Source: UBA2334 sp964396895 (GTDB taxonomy: Bacteria > Pseudomonadota > Gammaproteobacteria > Burkholderiales > Burkholderiaceae_C). Taken from it: a stretch of 64,000 nucleotides of DNA. A model generated the notes under the pieces. The model made no database searches. It saw only the letters and a program-made list of their open reading frames with translations, and had not been told where the DNA came from. This document shows positions 1-8,442 of this stretch, in pieces. How positions within the stretch are numbered: position 1 is the stretch's first letter; the number at the start of each line of letters is the position of its first letter. A program made the position numbers and the translations under genes. Where the stretch lies: NCBI GenBank assembly GCA_964396895.1, contig CAYNGJ010000009.1, forward strand, positions 1-64,000, written 5' to 3'.

Positions 1-506
1 CCGCACAACAGGTGCGCCCAGCGCTGTTCGCGGGCGCCGGGCGCGCGCGGCAGCTTCACCACCAGCGGGCCGCCTTTTTCCTCAGACCGGTCTTGCAGCT
101 CCTCTAAAAACGCATCGACCGAAGAAATGTCCGCAAAGCGGTACCAACGCTCGCTGTTGATGCGCAGTTCGCCCGCCGTCTGTGGCCCGCGCAGCATCAG
201 CAGGCCCAGCAGCACGGCGGACTGCTCGGGCACGCCCACGCCGCGCATGAAGTTGTGGCTGTAGCGGGGCACGCGGGCACCGCTGTTTTCCACCACCAGG
301 CTCAGGCCCTTGAGTTCGTCCAGCGCCTCGGCCACCTGGGCCTCGTTGAGGTTCATCACCGGGTCGCGGGTGGTTTTTTGGTTGCAGCCGGTCAGCAGGG
401 CCTGCATGGACAGGGGGTAGCTGTCGGGCACGGTGCGGGCTTTTTCCATCAGCGTGGCCAGCACGCGGGCTTCGGTGGCGGAGAGGGGGCGCAGGGAGGG
501 GGTCAT
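1..506 (-). CDS. YceH/DUF480 family protein, C-terminus cut by window edge
   Basis: Minus-strand frame starting at the ATG at 506 and running off the left edge after 168 codons, so the last part is missing. The N-terminus (MTPSLRPLSATEARVLATLMEK) and the later WAHLLCG stretch near the edge fit the YceH (UPF0502/DUF480) family, small proteins predicted to carry two winged-helix domains. The molecular role of the family is not established. It is divergent from purN, with about 117 bp between the two start codons. The family call is from recognition of conserved sequence; no function should be inferred. Confidence 0.85.
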   Translation of the reverse strand, partial: MTPSLRPLSATEARVLATLMEKARTVPDSYPLSMQALLTGCNQKTTRDPVMNLNEAQVAEALDELKGLSLVVENSGARVPRYSHNFMRGVGVPEQSAVLLGLLMLRGPQTAGELRINSERWYRFADISSVDAFLEELQDRSEEKGGPLVVKLPRAPGAREQRWAHLLC

Positions 507-623
507 TACACTTCTCGCAAGTTAAACAGGGTGGCTCAGCCCAGTGTGAATGGTGTGAGCGGTGAGCGCGTGCGCAGCGGCCACCGGGCCGTTGTCTGCT
601 GTGCCACCCGAAAAGGAAACAGC

Positions 624-1217
624 TTGAAAAACATCGTGATTTTGATCTCAGGCGGTGGCTCCAACATGGCGGCCATGGTCAACCGCGCCAAGGCCGCCCA
701 CTGGAAGCAGCGCCTGGGGGCGCAGGTGGTGGCCGTCATCAGCAACAAGGCCGATGCCGCAGGCCTGCAATTTGCCCGCGAACAGGGCTTGGCCACTGCG
801 GTGCTGGACCACAAAGCCTACCCCAGCCGCGAGGCCTTCGATGCAGCCCTCATGGCAGCCATTGACCGCCACGACCCGCAGGGCCGCCCGGCGCTGGTGG
901 TGCTGGCCGGGTTCATGCGCATACTCACGCCCGGCTTTGTCGCGCACTACGCCGGGCGGCTGGTCAACATTCACCCCAGCCTGTTGCCCGCCTTCACCGG
1001 GTTGCACACCCACCAGCGGGCGCTGGACGAGGGTTGCAAATTTGCGGGTGCCACCGTACACCGTGTCACGGCCGAGCTGGACCATGGCGAAATTCTGGAC
1101 CAAGCTGTGGTGCCCGTGCTGCCTGGCGACACCGCTGCCACCCTGGCCGCGAGGGTGCTCACCCAAGAACACCTCATCTACCCCCAGGCGGTGGAGCGGC
1201 TGCTGGCGGCGGGGTGA
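624..1217 (+). CDS. purN: Phosphoribosylglycinamide formyltransferase (GART), purine synthesis
   Basis: Transfers the formyl group of 10-formyl-tetrahydrofolate to GAR, the third step of de novo IMP synthesis, in the cytoplasm. The frame is open upstream, but family alignment places the start at TTG 624 (protein begins MKNIVILISGGGSN), with an AAGGAA ribosome-binding sequence just upstream; this gives 197 residues, normal for PurN. The phosphate loop GGGSN is at residues 10-14. The catalytic trio is visible as Asn115 and His117 (in NIHPSLLP) and Asp153 (in AELDHGE), matching N106/H108/D144 of the E. coli enzyme with a constant shift. Only the TTG start is uncertain. Confidence 0.95.
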   Translation: MKNIVILISGGGSNMAAMVNRAKAAHWKQRLGAQVVAVISNKADAAGLQFAREQGLATAVLDHKAYPSREAFDAALMAAIDRHDPQGRPALVVLAGFMRILTPGFVAHYAGRLVNIHPSLLPAFTGLHTHQRALDEGCKFAGATVHRVTAELDHGEILDQAVVPVLPGDTAATLAARVLTQEHLIYPQAVERLLAAG

Positions 1218-1270
1218 TGCGCGGACATGGGGCTTGCAAAAACAGGAGCATTTTTTGTGAGTGAATTTCC

Positions 1271-1326
1271 AATGGCTTTTTGCCGTCTATCGCCTGAATT
1301 TAATGGCTTTTAAGCTATCTAAAAAA
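1271..1326 (+). repeat. Dispersed 17-spacer repeat, copy 1 (degenerate)
   Basis: Between purN and the FAH gene. The core reads ATCGCCT (1289-1295), 17 bases, then AGCTAT (1313-1318), with a GCCGTCT left arm and A-rich right flank. It is the most diverged copy, but the 17-base spacing is exact. It sits directly in front of the ATG at 1329, so it forms the translation-initiation region of the next gene. Confidence 0.55.
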
Positions 1327-1328
1327 TC

Positions 1329-2186
1329 ATGAAATTACTTCGTTTTGGCCCTGTGGGGCAAGAAAAACCAGGCCTGTTGGATGCCGACGGCCGTGTGCGC
1401 GACCTCTCTGGCGTGGTGGCCGATGTGGCGGGTGCCGTGCTGCTGCCCGCCGAGCTGGACCGCCTGCGCGCCATAGCCCCCGCCAGCCTCCCGCTGGTGC
1501 CCGGTGTGCCACAGCAGGACTTCCGTCTGGGGCCTTGCGTGGGCCAAGTGGGCAAGTTCATTGGCATTGGCCTGAACTACGCCGACCATGCGGCCGAAGC
1601 GGGCATGGCCGTGCCGCCCGAGCCGGTGGTGTTCACCAAGTGGACCAGCGCCATTTGCGGGCCGGATGACAATGTGCAGATTCCCCGTGGCTCGGTCAAA
1701 ACCGATTGGGAAGTGGAGCTGGGCGTGGTCATTGGCCAGGGCGGGCGCTACATCGAAGAAGCCCATGCCTTGGCGCACGTCGCCGGCTATTGCGTGGTCA
1801 ACGACGTGTCAGAGCGCGAATACCAAATCGAACGCGCAGGCACCTGGGACAAGGGCAAGGGCTTTGACAGCTTTGGCCCCCTGGGCCCCTGGTTGGTAAC
1901 CGCCGACGAGGTGCCCAACCCACAAGCCCTTGGGCTGTGGCTGGAGGTGGACGGTGTGCGCCGCCAAAACGGCAGCACCGCCACCATGGTGTACGGCGTG
2001 GCCCACCTGGTGAGCTACCTGAGCCGCTTCACCACCTTGCAGCCCGGCGATGTCATCACCACAGGCACCCCGCCCGGTGTGGGCATGGGGCACAAACCGC
2101 CCTTGTACCTGCGCGCAGGCCAGACCATGCGCCTGGGCGTGGATGGGTTGGGTGTGCAGACGCAGAAGGTGGTGGCGGCGGGCTGA
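1329..2186 (+). CDS. Fumarylacetoacetate hydrolase (FAH) family protein
   Basis: 285-residue protein of the FAH superfamily, which uses a divalent metal to cleave or hydrate 2-oxo/2,4-dioxo acids. The fold signature runs from GKFIGIGLNYADHA (about residues 76-89) through the metal-site segment DWEVELG (Glu128, Glu130) to the C-terminal TGTPPGVGMG loop. Close relatives are variously called ureidoglycolate lyase, 2-hydroxyhepta-2,4-diene-1,7-dioate isomerase or 2,4-diketo-3-deoxy-L-fuconate hydrolase; the sequence alone does not choose among them. No catabolic partner is adjacent. No clear Shine-Dalgarno sequence is seen; a repeat copy occupies that position. Confidence 0.88.
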   Translation: MKLLRFGPVGQEKPGLLDADGRVRDLSGVVADVAGAVLLPAELDRLRAIAPASLPLVPGVPQQDFRLGPCVGQVGKFIGIGLNYADHAAEAGMAVPPEPVVFTKWTSAICGPDDNVQIPRGSVKTDWEVELGVVIGQGGRYIEEAHALAHVAGYCVVNDVSEREYQIERAGTWDKGKGFDSFGPLGPWLVTADEVPNPQALGLWLEVDGVRRQNGSTATMVYGVAHLVSYLSRFTTLQPGDVITTGTPPGVGMGHKPPLYLRAGQTMRLGVDGLGVQTQKVVAAG

Positions 2187-2234
2187 CTCACTGCATCCCC
2201 GCTCCCGCGTTGCCAGAGCGGGGATGGCTTGGGA

Positions 2235-2651
2235 TCAGAGCAGCTCTTTGGGAATGTTGCCGCCGTTGGCCGCGATGTGGCCCAGCACGTTTTTGTGCAG
2301 CCACATGTTCATCTGGGCGGAGTCGGCCATTTTGTCGTCGGGGCAATACAACTCTTTGGCCAGTTCCTTGCGGGCGGCCAGGCTGCTGTCCAGGCCCAGC
2401 AGCTTGAGCAGGTCAACGATGGAGGTTTTCCAGTTGAGTTTTTCGGGGTGCTTGGCGGCTTTCTCGGTCAGCAGTGCCACCACATCCACCATGGCGATGG
2501 CGTTCACCACTGGTGCCGACGGGGCTGCGGGTGCTGGCATGGCCGCCGGGGCAGTTGCCTCGGGTGCGGATTCGGGGGCAGGCACAGGCGCGATGGCAGC
2601 GGCTGCGTCTGTCATGCCCAGCTTTTCCAAAATGTTGCTGAAAAATCCCAT
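2235..2651 (-). CDS. DUF3597 domain protein
   Basis: 138-residue protein starting MGFFSNILEKLG, typical of DUF3597. Start taken at ATG 2651 because AAGGA lies about six bases upstream; an in-frame TTG at 2657 overlaps that spacer and is unlikely. Residues about 17-45 are an Ala/Pro-rich linker. The C-terminal half (from about residue 50: VDVVALLTEKAAKHPEKLNW) is the conserved part and contains a phrase (GLDSSLAARKELAKEL) often seen in peptidoglycan-binding-like or LysM-associated small proteins. There is no signal peptide. Function unknown. Confidence 0.8.
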   Translation of the reverse strand: MGFFSNILEKLGMTDAAAAIAPVPAPESAPEATAPAAMPAPAAPSAPVVNAIAMVDVVALLTEKAAKHPEKLNWKTSIVDLLKLLGLDSSLAARKELAKELYCPDDKMADSAQMNMWLHKNVLGHIAANGGNIPKELL

Positions 2652-2875
2652 GGTCAATCCTTGAGTGGCGTCGTAAAAGAATAGCGCGGTACCGGACGCT
2701 GACGGCGTTGCACCGGCTCAGCTTACCGCTTGCATGCGCCGCTGCCATGACAGCGGCCAACATTGACCAGGCCGTGGGGGCGCTGGCGCGTGCACAAATG
2801 CCTGTGGGTGTGTGGCCAGTGCATCGCCCAGCTTGTGGGTTCAGTGTTGTGGTCGGGTGGAATGTGTGGGTGGCC

Positions 2876-2906
2876 AATCCCGTTCGTGCGCGGCGCGCAC
2901 GGGATT
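2876..2906 (-). terminator. Stem-loop just downstream of prfC, terminator-like but without T tract
   Basis: AATCCC (2876-2881) pairs with GGGATT (2901-2906), and GTGCGC (2886-2891) pairs with GCGCAC (2895-2900), leaving a four-base bulge and a three-base loop. It lies 13 bases past the prfC stop. No T run follows on either strand, so it may act only as a 3'-end stabiliser. The rest of the 2658-2919 gap shows nothing recognisable. Confidence 0.4.
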
Positions 2907-2919
2907 CGGTGCCACCGGC

Positions 2920-4539
2920 TCACATCGCCTTGTGAAACACCAGCCCCGCGTGTTCCCGCATGGCGTGGAACTTGATCTTGGGCCAGTTGGCTTCCACGGC
3001 GCGCAGGGTGGCGCTGTGGTCCACCAGCAGGGTGGGGGCATCCACCGCGTCCAGCGCCACGCGGTGGGCGTTGGCGTCGATGAAGCGCTTCAACTCTTGC
3101 TCGCCACCGTCTTCCGGGGCACAGGTTACCCAGCGGGCCACCTGGTAGTTGCTGTGGGTGATGCGGGCCTTCACGCCATATTCGGCTTCCAGGCGGTGCG
3201 CCACCACTTCAAACTGCAGTTGGCCCACGGCACCCAGCATGAGCACGCTGCCTGCAATGGGGCGGAAGACCTGAATGGCCCCTTCCTCGCCCAATTGGGT
3301 GAGGCCTGCCTTGAGCTGTTTGCCACGCAAGGGGTCGGCCACTTCGACGCTGCGGATGATTTCCGGCGCGAAGAAAGGCAGGCCGGTGAACTGCAGGGCT
3401 TCGCCCTCGGTCAGCGTATCGCCCAGTTGCAGCACCCCGTGGTTGGGGATGCCGATGATGTCGCCCGCGTAGGCCTCGTCCAGCAGCTCGCGCTTTTGGC
3501 TCATGAAGGTGACCACGGTGTTGGGGCGAATGGTCTTGCCCGAGCGCACCACCTTCAGGGGCATACCGCGCTCGAACTTGCCGCTGGCCACGCGCACAAA
3601 TGCGATGCGGTCGCGGTGGGCGGGGTCCATGTTGGCCTGGATTTTGAACACCACGCCGCTGAACTTGGGCTCGGTGGGTTCGACCACGCGCTGCAATGCG
3701 GGTTTGGGGCCGGGCGGTGGGGCCAGATCGACCAGTGCATCCAGCACCTCGCGCACGCCAAAGTTGTTGATGGCCGAGCCAAACAACATGGGCGTTTGCC
3801 GCCCGGCCAAAAATTCGGCCTCGTCAAACGCGGGGCTGGCACCTTCCACCAGTTCCATCTCGTCCTTGGCTTGTGCCCATTCCGCACCAAACCGCTTGGC
3901 GGTTTCGGGGTTGTCCAGGCCCACCAGCACATCTTCTTGGCCGCCACGGCGGTCTTCGCCCGCTTCAAACACGCGCATTTGGTCGGTGCGGCGGTCAAAC
4001 ACGCCGTGAAACTGCTTGCCCATGCCCACGGGCCAGGTAAACGGCACCACGGTCATGCCCAGCTCGCGCTCAATCTCGTCCATCACGTCCAGCGGGGCCT
4101 GCACCTCGCGGTCCATCTTGTTCACAAAGGTCAGGATGGGCGTGTTGCGGGCTCGGCACACCTGCAGCAGGCGGCGGGTTTGCGGCTCCACGCCGTTGGC
4201 CGCGTCAATCACCATCAGCGCCGCATCCACGGCGGTCAGCACGCGGTAGGTGTCCTCGCTGAAGTCCTGGTGGCCGGGGGTGTCCAGCAGGTTGATGACG
4301 CAGTCGCGGTATTCCATTTGCATCACGCTGGATGCCACCGAAATGCCACGCTGCTTTTCAATCTCCATCCAGTCGGAGGTGGCGTGGCGGGCGGCCTTGC
4401 GCGCTTTGACCGATCCGGCGATGTTGATGGCCCCCGAAAACAGCAGCAGCTTCTCGGTGAGTGTGGTTTTACCGGCGTCAGGGTGGGAAATGATGGCGAA
4501 GGTGCGGCGACGGCGCACCTGATCTTGAATATCAGACAT
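2920..4539 (-). CDS. prfC: Peptide chain release factor 3 (RF3)
   Basis: 539-residue translational GTPase that removes RF1/RF2 from the ribosome after peptide release. GTPase motifs are clear: G1 SHPDAGKTT (residues 18-26), G3 DTPGH and G4 NKMD, followed by the RF3 middle and C-terminal domains. Length is normal for RF3 (about 530). The start MSDIQDQVRRRR fits the family. There is no Shine-Dalgarno sequence; instead a GATAAT hexamer lies eight bases upstream of the ATG, inside a perfect palindrome. Divergent from rsmB with only 70 bp between starts. Confidence 0.97.
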   Translation of the reverse strand: MSDIQDQVRRRRTFAIISHPDAGKTTLTEKLLLFSGAINIAGSVKARKAARHATSDWMEIEKQRGISVASSVMQMEYRDCVINLLDTPGHQDFSEDTYRVLTAVDAALMVIDAANGVEPQTRRLLQVCRARNTPILTFVNKMDREVQAPLDVMDEIERELGMTVVPFTWPVGMGKQFHGVFDRRTDQMRVFEAGEDRRGGQEDVLVGLDNPETAKRFGAEWAQAKDEMELVEGASPAFDEAEFLAGRQTPMLFGSAINNFGVREVLDALVDLAPPPGPKPALQRVVEPTEPKFSGVVFKIQANMDPAHRDRIAFVRVASGKFERGMPLKVVRSGKTIRPNTVVTFMSQKRELLDEAYAGDIIGIPNHGVLQLGDTLTEGEALQFTGLPFFAPEIIRSVEVADPLRGKQLKAGLTQLGEEGAIQVFRPIAGSVLMLGAVGQLQFEVVAHRLEAEYGVKARITHSNYQVARWVTCAPEDGGEQELKRFIDANAHRVALDAVDAPTLLVDHSATLRAVEANWPKIKFHAMREHAGLVFHKAM

Positions 4540-4542
4540 GGG

Positions 4543-4557
4543 GCGGGATTATCCCGC
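4543..4557 (-). promoter_or_regulatory. Palindrome with -10-like hexamer immediately upstream of prfC
   Basis: GCGGGAT-T-ATCCCGC is a perfect inverted repeat three bases upstream of the prfC start codon. On the minus strand it contains GATAAT (4553-4548), a good -10 element, only eight bases from the ATG. If used, the transcript would start at or within a few bases of the start codon. No convincing -35 was seen. Confidence 0.4.
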
Positions 4558-4596
4558 AGGGGGGCAGGCGGCCTGGCCGCCACCAGGACCGCATGG

Positions 4597-4602
4597 GACA
4601 AT
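4597..4602 (+). promoter_or_regulatory. -10-like hexamer seven bases upstream of rsmB
   Basis: GACAAT followed by seven bases and then the ATG at 4610. No AGGAG-like sequence lies 4-12 bases upstream of that ATG, so the gene may be leaderless. No clear -35 hexamer was found. Confidence 0.35.
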
Positions 4603-4609
4603 CGCTGCC

Positions 4610-5896
4610 ATGCACCCAAAAGCCCTGTTGGAAGCCTGCACCGAACTGGTCAGGCTCACGTTGAAGTTTGATCACCCGGCCGATGCCGTGGTGTCCCGTT
4701 TTTTTCGCGAGCACCGCAACCTGGGCCCGCGCGAGCGCAACACCCTGGCCGAGACGGCCTTCGCCGTGCTGCGGCAAAAGCTGCTGTTCGAGCACCTGGC
4801 CCGCTCGGGTTCCGGCCCGCGTGAGCGGCGCCTCGCCATTCTGGGCTTCCACGGCGACCGCAACTACATCAAGTCCGCCCTGGACGAGCAGGAAAAGAAG
4901 TGGCTGGACGCCACCGAAACCGTGCGCCCCGACGAGCTCATGCCCCACCACCGCCACAACCTGCCCGACTGGCTGGTGCAGCCCCTCAAGGCCCAGGTGG
5001 GGGACGGGTTCGAGGCCCTGGCGCGCAGCTTGAATGAACCTGCCGGTCTGGATCTGCGGGTGAACATTTACAAGCAAAAAAGGTCTGCAGCGCTTGTTGC
5101 GCTTGAGAAGGCCGCTATCAAGGCAAAGGCCACACCGTATTCGCCCTGGGGCATTCGGGTGGAGGGCAAGCCGGCCATCAACCGCGTCAAGGCGTTTGAA
5201 GACGGTGAGCTGGAGGTGCAAGATGAAGGCTCACAACTGCTGGCCTGGTTGCTGGATGCCAAGCGCGGCGAAATGGTGACCGACTTTTGTGCCGGTGCCG
5301 GTGGCAAGACGCTGGCCATTGGTGCCACGATGCGCAACACCGGACGCCTGTACGCCTTTGACGTGTCCGGGCACCGCCTCGATGCCCTCAAACCCCGCCT
5401 GGCCCGCAGCGGCCTTTCCAACGTCCACCCCGTGGCCATTGCCCACGAACGCGACGAGCGCATCAAACGCCTGGCGGGCAAGATGGACCGCGTGCTGGTC
5501 GATGCCCCGTGCTCGGGCTTGGGCACCCTGCGCCGCAACCCCGACCTGAAGTGGCGCCAGACCGCTGCCGGTGTGCTGGAGTTGCAGGCCAAACAGACGG
5601 CTATTCTGAACAGCGCGGCCCGGCTGGTGAAGGCGGGCGGGCGCTTGGTGTACGCCACCTGCAGCGTGCTGCCCGAAGAAAACGAGGCCGTGGCCGAGGC
5701 ATTCGGCGCGGCACACCCCGACTTCACACTGTTGCCCGCCGCCGACCTGCTGGCGCGGCTGATGGCCGCTGAAGGCGCCGGGGATGCTGCCCCTGACGTG
5801 GCCGAAGGCTTGTGTACCGGTCCGTTCTTGCGGCTTTGGCCCCACAAGCACCACACGGATGGATTTTTTGCGGCCATTTGGGAACGCAAGGCCTGA
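4610..5896 (+). CDS. rsmB: RsmB/NOP-type 16S rRNA (cytosine-5) methyltransferase
   Basis: 428 residues, the usual RsmB length. An N-terminal NusB-like RNA-binding region (about 1-140) is followed by a class I SAM-dependent methyltransferase. The SAM loop DFCAGAGGKT starts at residue 225. The two family cysteines are Cys301 (DAPCSGLG, motif IV) and Cys351 (YATCSVLP, motif VI, the presumed nucleophile), 50 residues apart as in E. coli RsmB. The ATG at 4610 is preferred over open frame further upstream because the protein then starts like its family. Residues about 157-171, between the two domains, are encoded by a copy of the dispersed repeat. The modified base (C967 in E. coli) is inferred from family. 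Confidence 0.92.
   Translation: MHPKALLEACTELVRLTLKFDHPADAVVSRFFREHRNLGPRERNTLAETAFAVLRQKLLFEHLARSGSGPRERRLAILGFHGDRNYIKSALDEQEKKWLDATETVRPDELMPHHRHNLPDWLVQPLKAQVGDGFEALARSLNEPAGLDLRVNIYKQKRSAALVALEKAAIKAKATPYSPWGIRVEGKPAINRVKAFEDGELEVQDEGSQLLAWLLDAKRGEMVTDFCAGAGGKTLAIGATMRNTGRLYAFDVSGHRLDALKPRLARSGLSNVHPVAIAHERDERIKRLAGKMDRVLVDAPCSGLGTLRRNPDLKWRQTAAGVLELQAKQTAILNSAARLVKAGGRLVYATCSVLPEENEAVAEAFGAAHPDFTLLPAADLLARLMAAEGAGDAAPDVAEGLCTGPFLRLWPHKHHTDGFFAAIWERKA
5077..5124 (+). repeat. Dispersed 17-spacer repeat, copy 2, inside rsmB
   Basis: Core AGCGCTT (5089-5095), 17 bases, CGCTAT (5113-5118), with A-rich left flank and AAGG right flank. It lies in the sense orientation and is read as xCA-GCG-CTT, the only stop-free sense frame of the consensus. 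It encodes roughly KRSAALVALEKAAIKA in the linker before the methyltransferase domain. Confidence 0.7.
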
Positions 5897-5977
5897 AAAT
5901 GTCAGCCCGACAAGACTGTGGCCATGGCGCCGTGCGATGGCGGTCGGTTGTGGCGTTGATTGAAATGGATTTTTCAC

Positions 5978-6859
5978 ATGACCATGGTTGCCAAAACCAT
6001 CGAAGAAGCTGAGCAGCAGTTGCTGGCGCCGGAAACCGATGCCCTGGTCAAAGACATCGGCATTCCACCCCGTCCGTCCACGCTGGTGGACCTGCAAGAC
6101 GAAATGGCCAAGGAAGACCCGGACTTTGGCCGCATTGGCCGTCTGGTGTCCACCGATGTGGCCATGACCGTGGCGCTGTTGAAGGTGGTGAACTCGCCCT
6201 TGTATGGGTTGTCGCGCCGCTGCGAAACGGTGGACCAGGCCATTGCCATGCTGGGCCTCAAGCAGGTGGCCAGTGTGGTCACGGGTTTGGTGCTGCGCAA
6301 GGTGCTGCCCGTCAATGGACCCCAGCTGTTGCGATTTTGGGATGTGTCCAGCAAGCGATCCCACGCCATGACGCGCCTGGCGCGCAGCCTGGGCGGTGTG
6401 AATGTGGACGTGGCGCAGTCGTTTGGCCTGTTCTGTGACGTGGGCATTCCCCTGCTGATGGGGCGTTTTCCCACCTACGGTCAGACTCTGAAGGAGTGCA
6501 ACGAAGAAGTCACGCGCAGTTTCACCGAGGTGGAGCACGCCCATCACCAGACCGACCACGCGCTGGTGGGCGGCATGATGGCGCGCGGCTGGGGTCTGGC
6601 GCCCACACTGTGCAAGGCCATCCGCCTGCACCACGACTATGAGGTGTTCAGTGATCGTCACGTCGCGCCGGAAATCACCCGACTGATCGCCATGGGCCTG
6701 GTGGCCGAGGTGGCCATACAACGGTTTGCCGGACTGAATTCCAGCACCGAGTGGAACAAGGGGGGCGACCTGGCCGCTGGCGCCTTGGTCATGAGTGACC
6801 TGGATGTGGAAGAAGCCATCGAACGCTTGCTGGAAGATTTTTCGGTGGGTGTGGTCTGA
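5978..6859 (+). CDS. HDOD domain protein
   Basis: 293 residues from the ATG at 5978 (an in-frame ATG at 5960 would add six residues; neither has a strong ribosome-binding site). Most of the protein is one HDOD domain: IPPRPSTLVDLQDEMAKE (about 30-47), then a conserved core with LVSTDVAMTVALLKVVNSPLYG and an AIAMLGLKQV helix. HDOD domains resemble HD phosphohydrolases but usually lack the metal ligands and act as scaffolds in signalling, often with c-di-GMP or kinase pathways. A second HDOD protein, fused to a kinase, is encoded at 35132-37645. Target unknown. Confidence 0.88.
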   Translation: MTMVAKTIEEAEQQLLAPETDALVKDIGIPPRPSTLVDLQDEMAKEDPDFGRIGRLVSTDVAMTVALLKVVNSPLYGLSRRCETVDQAIAMLGLKQVASVVTGLVLRKVLPVNGPQLLRFWDVSSKRSHAMTRLARSLGGVNVDVAQSFGLFCDVGIPLLMGRFPTYGQTLKECNEEVTRSFTEVEHAHHQTDHALVGGMMARGWGLAPTLCKAIRLHHDYEVFSDRHVAPEITRLIAMGLVAEVAIQRFAGLNSSTEWNKGGDLAAGALVMSDLDVEEAIERLLEDFSVGVV

Positions 6860-6919
6860 GTCTTTAGAATCCGCCCGGCTGGTGAGCTTGCCGGCATTCA
6901 CAGAGCGAAGGTAAGAGGC

Positions 6920-8119
6920 ATGAATTTTTTTGACGCAACCGTGCATTGGCTGGCCAATGGCCTGACGGAGGCCACCTGGGTGCAGGTGTTGATCATCACA
7001 CTGGTGTTCACCCACATCACCATTGCCAGTGTGACGATCTTTTTGCACCGTCACCAGGCGCACCGTGCGCTGGAGTTGCATGCCATTCCGTCGCATTTTT
7101 TCCGCTTCTGGCTGTGGCTGACCACCGGCCAGGTCACCAAGGAGTGGGCGGCGGTGCACCGCAAGCACCACGCCAAGTGCGAGCAGGTGGGCGATCCCCA
7201 CAGCCCCGTGGTGTTCGGCATCAAAAAAGTGTTTTGGCAAGGGGCCGAGCTGTACCGCGCTGAAACCAAGAACCAGGACACGCTGAACCGCTACGGCCAC
7301 GGCACGCCCGACGACTGGATTGAGCGCAACCTGTACACCCGCTTCTCCTGGCAAGGTGTGGCGCTGATGCTCATCATCAACGTGGCCTTGTTCGGTGCGT
7401 TGGGCCTGACCGTGTGGGCGGTGCAGATGGCGTGGATTCCCATCACTGCGGCCGGCATCATCAACGGCATTGGCCATTACTGGGGCTACCGCAACTTCGA
7501 GGCGGTGGACGCGAGCACCAATGTGTCGCCCTGGGGCATCCTGATTGGCGGGGAAGAGTTGCACAACAACCACCACACCTACCCCACCTCGGCCAAGCTG
7601 TCGGTCAAACCCTACGAATTTGACATTGGCTGGCTCTACATCCGCTGCCTGGAGGTGCTGGGTTTGGCCAAGGTCCGCAAAACGACGCCCCATCTGGTGT
7701 TGGGTGATGTGAAACCGGTGGCCGACGAGAAAACACTGGAAGCCATCATTGCCAACCGATACGAAGTGATGGCCACGTTTGCCCGCGAAATGCGCCGCGC
7801 CTGCAAGGCTGAGCTGGAGGCTGCCCGTGCCCGCAGAGCAGACTTGCACGCGCTGGAGGTGGCCCGCCGCTGGCTGCACCGCGACGACGAGAAGGTGCCC
7901 ACCGCGTTGCGTCCCAAATTGGCCCAGGTGCGTGCCGAGCACCCGGTGCTCGACACCATGCACACCATGCGGGAAGAGTTGCGCCAGTTGTGGTCCAGCA
8001 CCACGTCCACGCGCGAACAACTGGCCAAAGACTTGCAGGCTTGGTGCAAGCGGGCGGAGGACAGTGGCATTGCTGCACTCAAAGAGTTTTCTTTCACCTT
8101 GCGCGCGGCCCATGCCTGA
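6920..8119 (+). CDS. Membrane fatty acyl desaturase (delta-9 type) with long C-terminal tail
   Basis: 399-residue integral-membrane di-iron desaturase. Three histidine boxes are present: HRHQAH (residues 43-48), HRKHH (80-84) and HNNHH (215-219), with the GHYWGYRNF segment typical of acyl-CoA delta-9 desaturases. Predicted to introduce a double bond into saturated acyl chains at the cytoplasmic membrane. Hydrophobic segments lie around 18-42 and 150-190. After about residue 265 a soluble, helical, basic tail of roughly 130 residues follows; its last part (MREELRQLW ... LQAWCKRAEDSGIAALKEF) resembles the C-terminal segment of ISL3-type transposases. A strong hairpin terminator follows the stop. 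Confidence 0.9.
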   Translation: MNFFDATVHWLANGLTEATWVQVLIITLVFTHITIASVTIFLHRHQAHRALELHAIPSHFFRFWLWLTTGQVTKEWAAVHRKHHAKCEQVGDPHSPVVFGIKKVFWQGAELYRAETKNQDTLNRYGHGTPDDWIERNLYTRFSWQGVALMLIINVALFGALGLTVWAVQMAWIPITAAGIINGIGHYWGYRNFEAVDASTNVSPWGILIGGEELHNNHHTYPTSAKLSVKPYEFDIGWLYIRCLEVLGLAKVRKTTPHLVLGDVKPVADEKTLEAIIANRYEVMATFAREMRRACKAELEAARARRADLHALEVARRWLHRDDEKVPTALRPKLAQVRAEHPVLDTMHTMREELRQLWSSTTSTREQLAKDLQAWCKRAEDSGIAALKEFSFTLRAAHA

Positions 8120-8142
8120 TGGCGGCGGGTGAGAGTTGCCTC

Positions 8143-8171
8143 AAAAAAACCGCTCGGTGAGCGGTTTTTTT
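8143..8171. terminator. Intrinsic terminator after the desaturase gene
   Basis: Seven A, CCGCTC, loop GGT, GAGCGG, seven T. Perfect stem with T tract on both strands, so it can act bidirectionally; on the plus strand it ends the desaturase transcript. Confidence 0.9.
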
Positions 8172-8203
8172 GTGCCTGTGAGGGAGGCATGGCAGGCCAA
8201 CAT

Positions 8204-8235
8204 GAAAAAAGCCGCTGGGACACAGCGGCTTTTTC
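8204..8235 (-). terminator. Intrinsic terminator after rpmB-rpmG
   Basis: AGCCGCTG (8210-8217) pairs with CAGCGGCT (8223-8230) around a five-base loop, flanked by A and T runs on both sides. It lies 18 bases beyond the rpmG stop on the minus strand. Confidence 0.88.
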
Positions 8236-8253
8236 AGTCAGGCAGGAAGTGGA

Positions 8254-8424
8254 TCACTTCAGCTTGATTTCCTTGTACTCGACGTGTTTGCGAGCCTTGG
8301 GGTCGAACTTCATGAAAGCCAGCTTTTGGGGCGTGGTTTTCTTGTTTTTGTTCGTGGTGTAGAAGTGGCCGGTACCCGCAGTGGATTCCAGCTTGATTTT
8401 TTCGCGTCCGCCTTTGGTTGCCAT
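8254..8424 (-). CDS. rpmG: 50S ribosomal protein L33
   Basis: 56-residue protein starting MATKGGREKIKLES and ending KHVEYKEIKLK, the standard L33 of Gram-negative bacteria. It has no cysteine pairs, so it is the zinc-independent form. It is the second gene of rpmB-rpmG, 18 bp after rpmB, and is followed by its own terminator. Confidence 0.97.
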   Translation of the reverse strand: MATKGGREKIKLESTAGTGHFYTTNKNKKTTPQKLAFMKFDPKARKHVEYKEIKLK

Positions 8425-8442
8425 GATCGGTTCCTTTCAGTA

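Noticed and set aside
2876..2906. Full intrinsic terminator for prfC
   Set aside because: The stem is good but no T run follows, so it was kept only as a low-confidence hairpin.
2812..4671. 619-codon open frame on the strand opposite prfC
   Set aside because: It is antisense to a clear prfC and composed of low-complexity His/Gly/Val-rich sequence, the usual result of GC-rich third-codon bias.
5231..8113. 960-codon open frame opposite rsmB, HDOD and desaturase genes
   Set aside because: It covers three well-identified genes antisense, shows no domain, and is a composition artefact.
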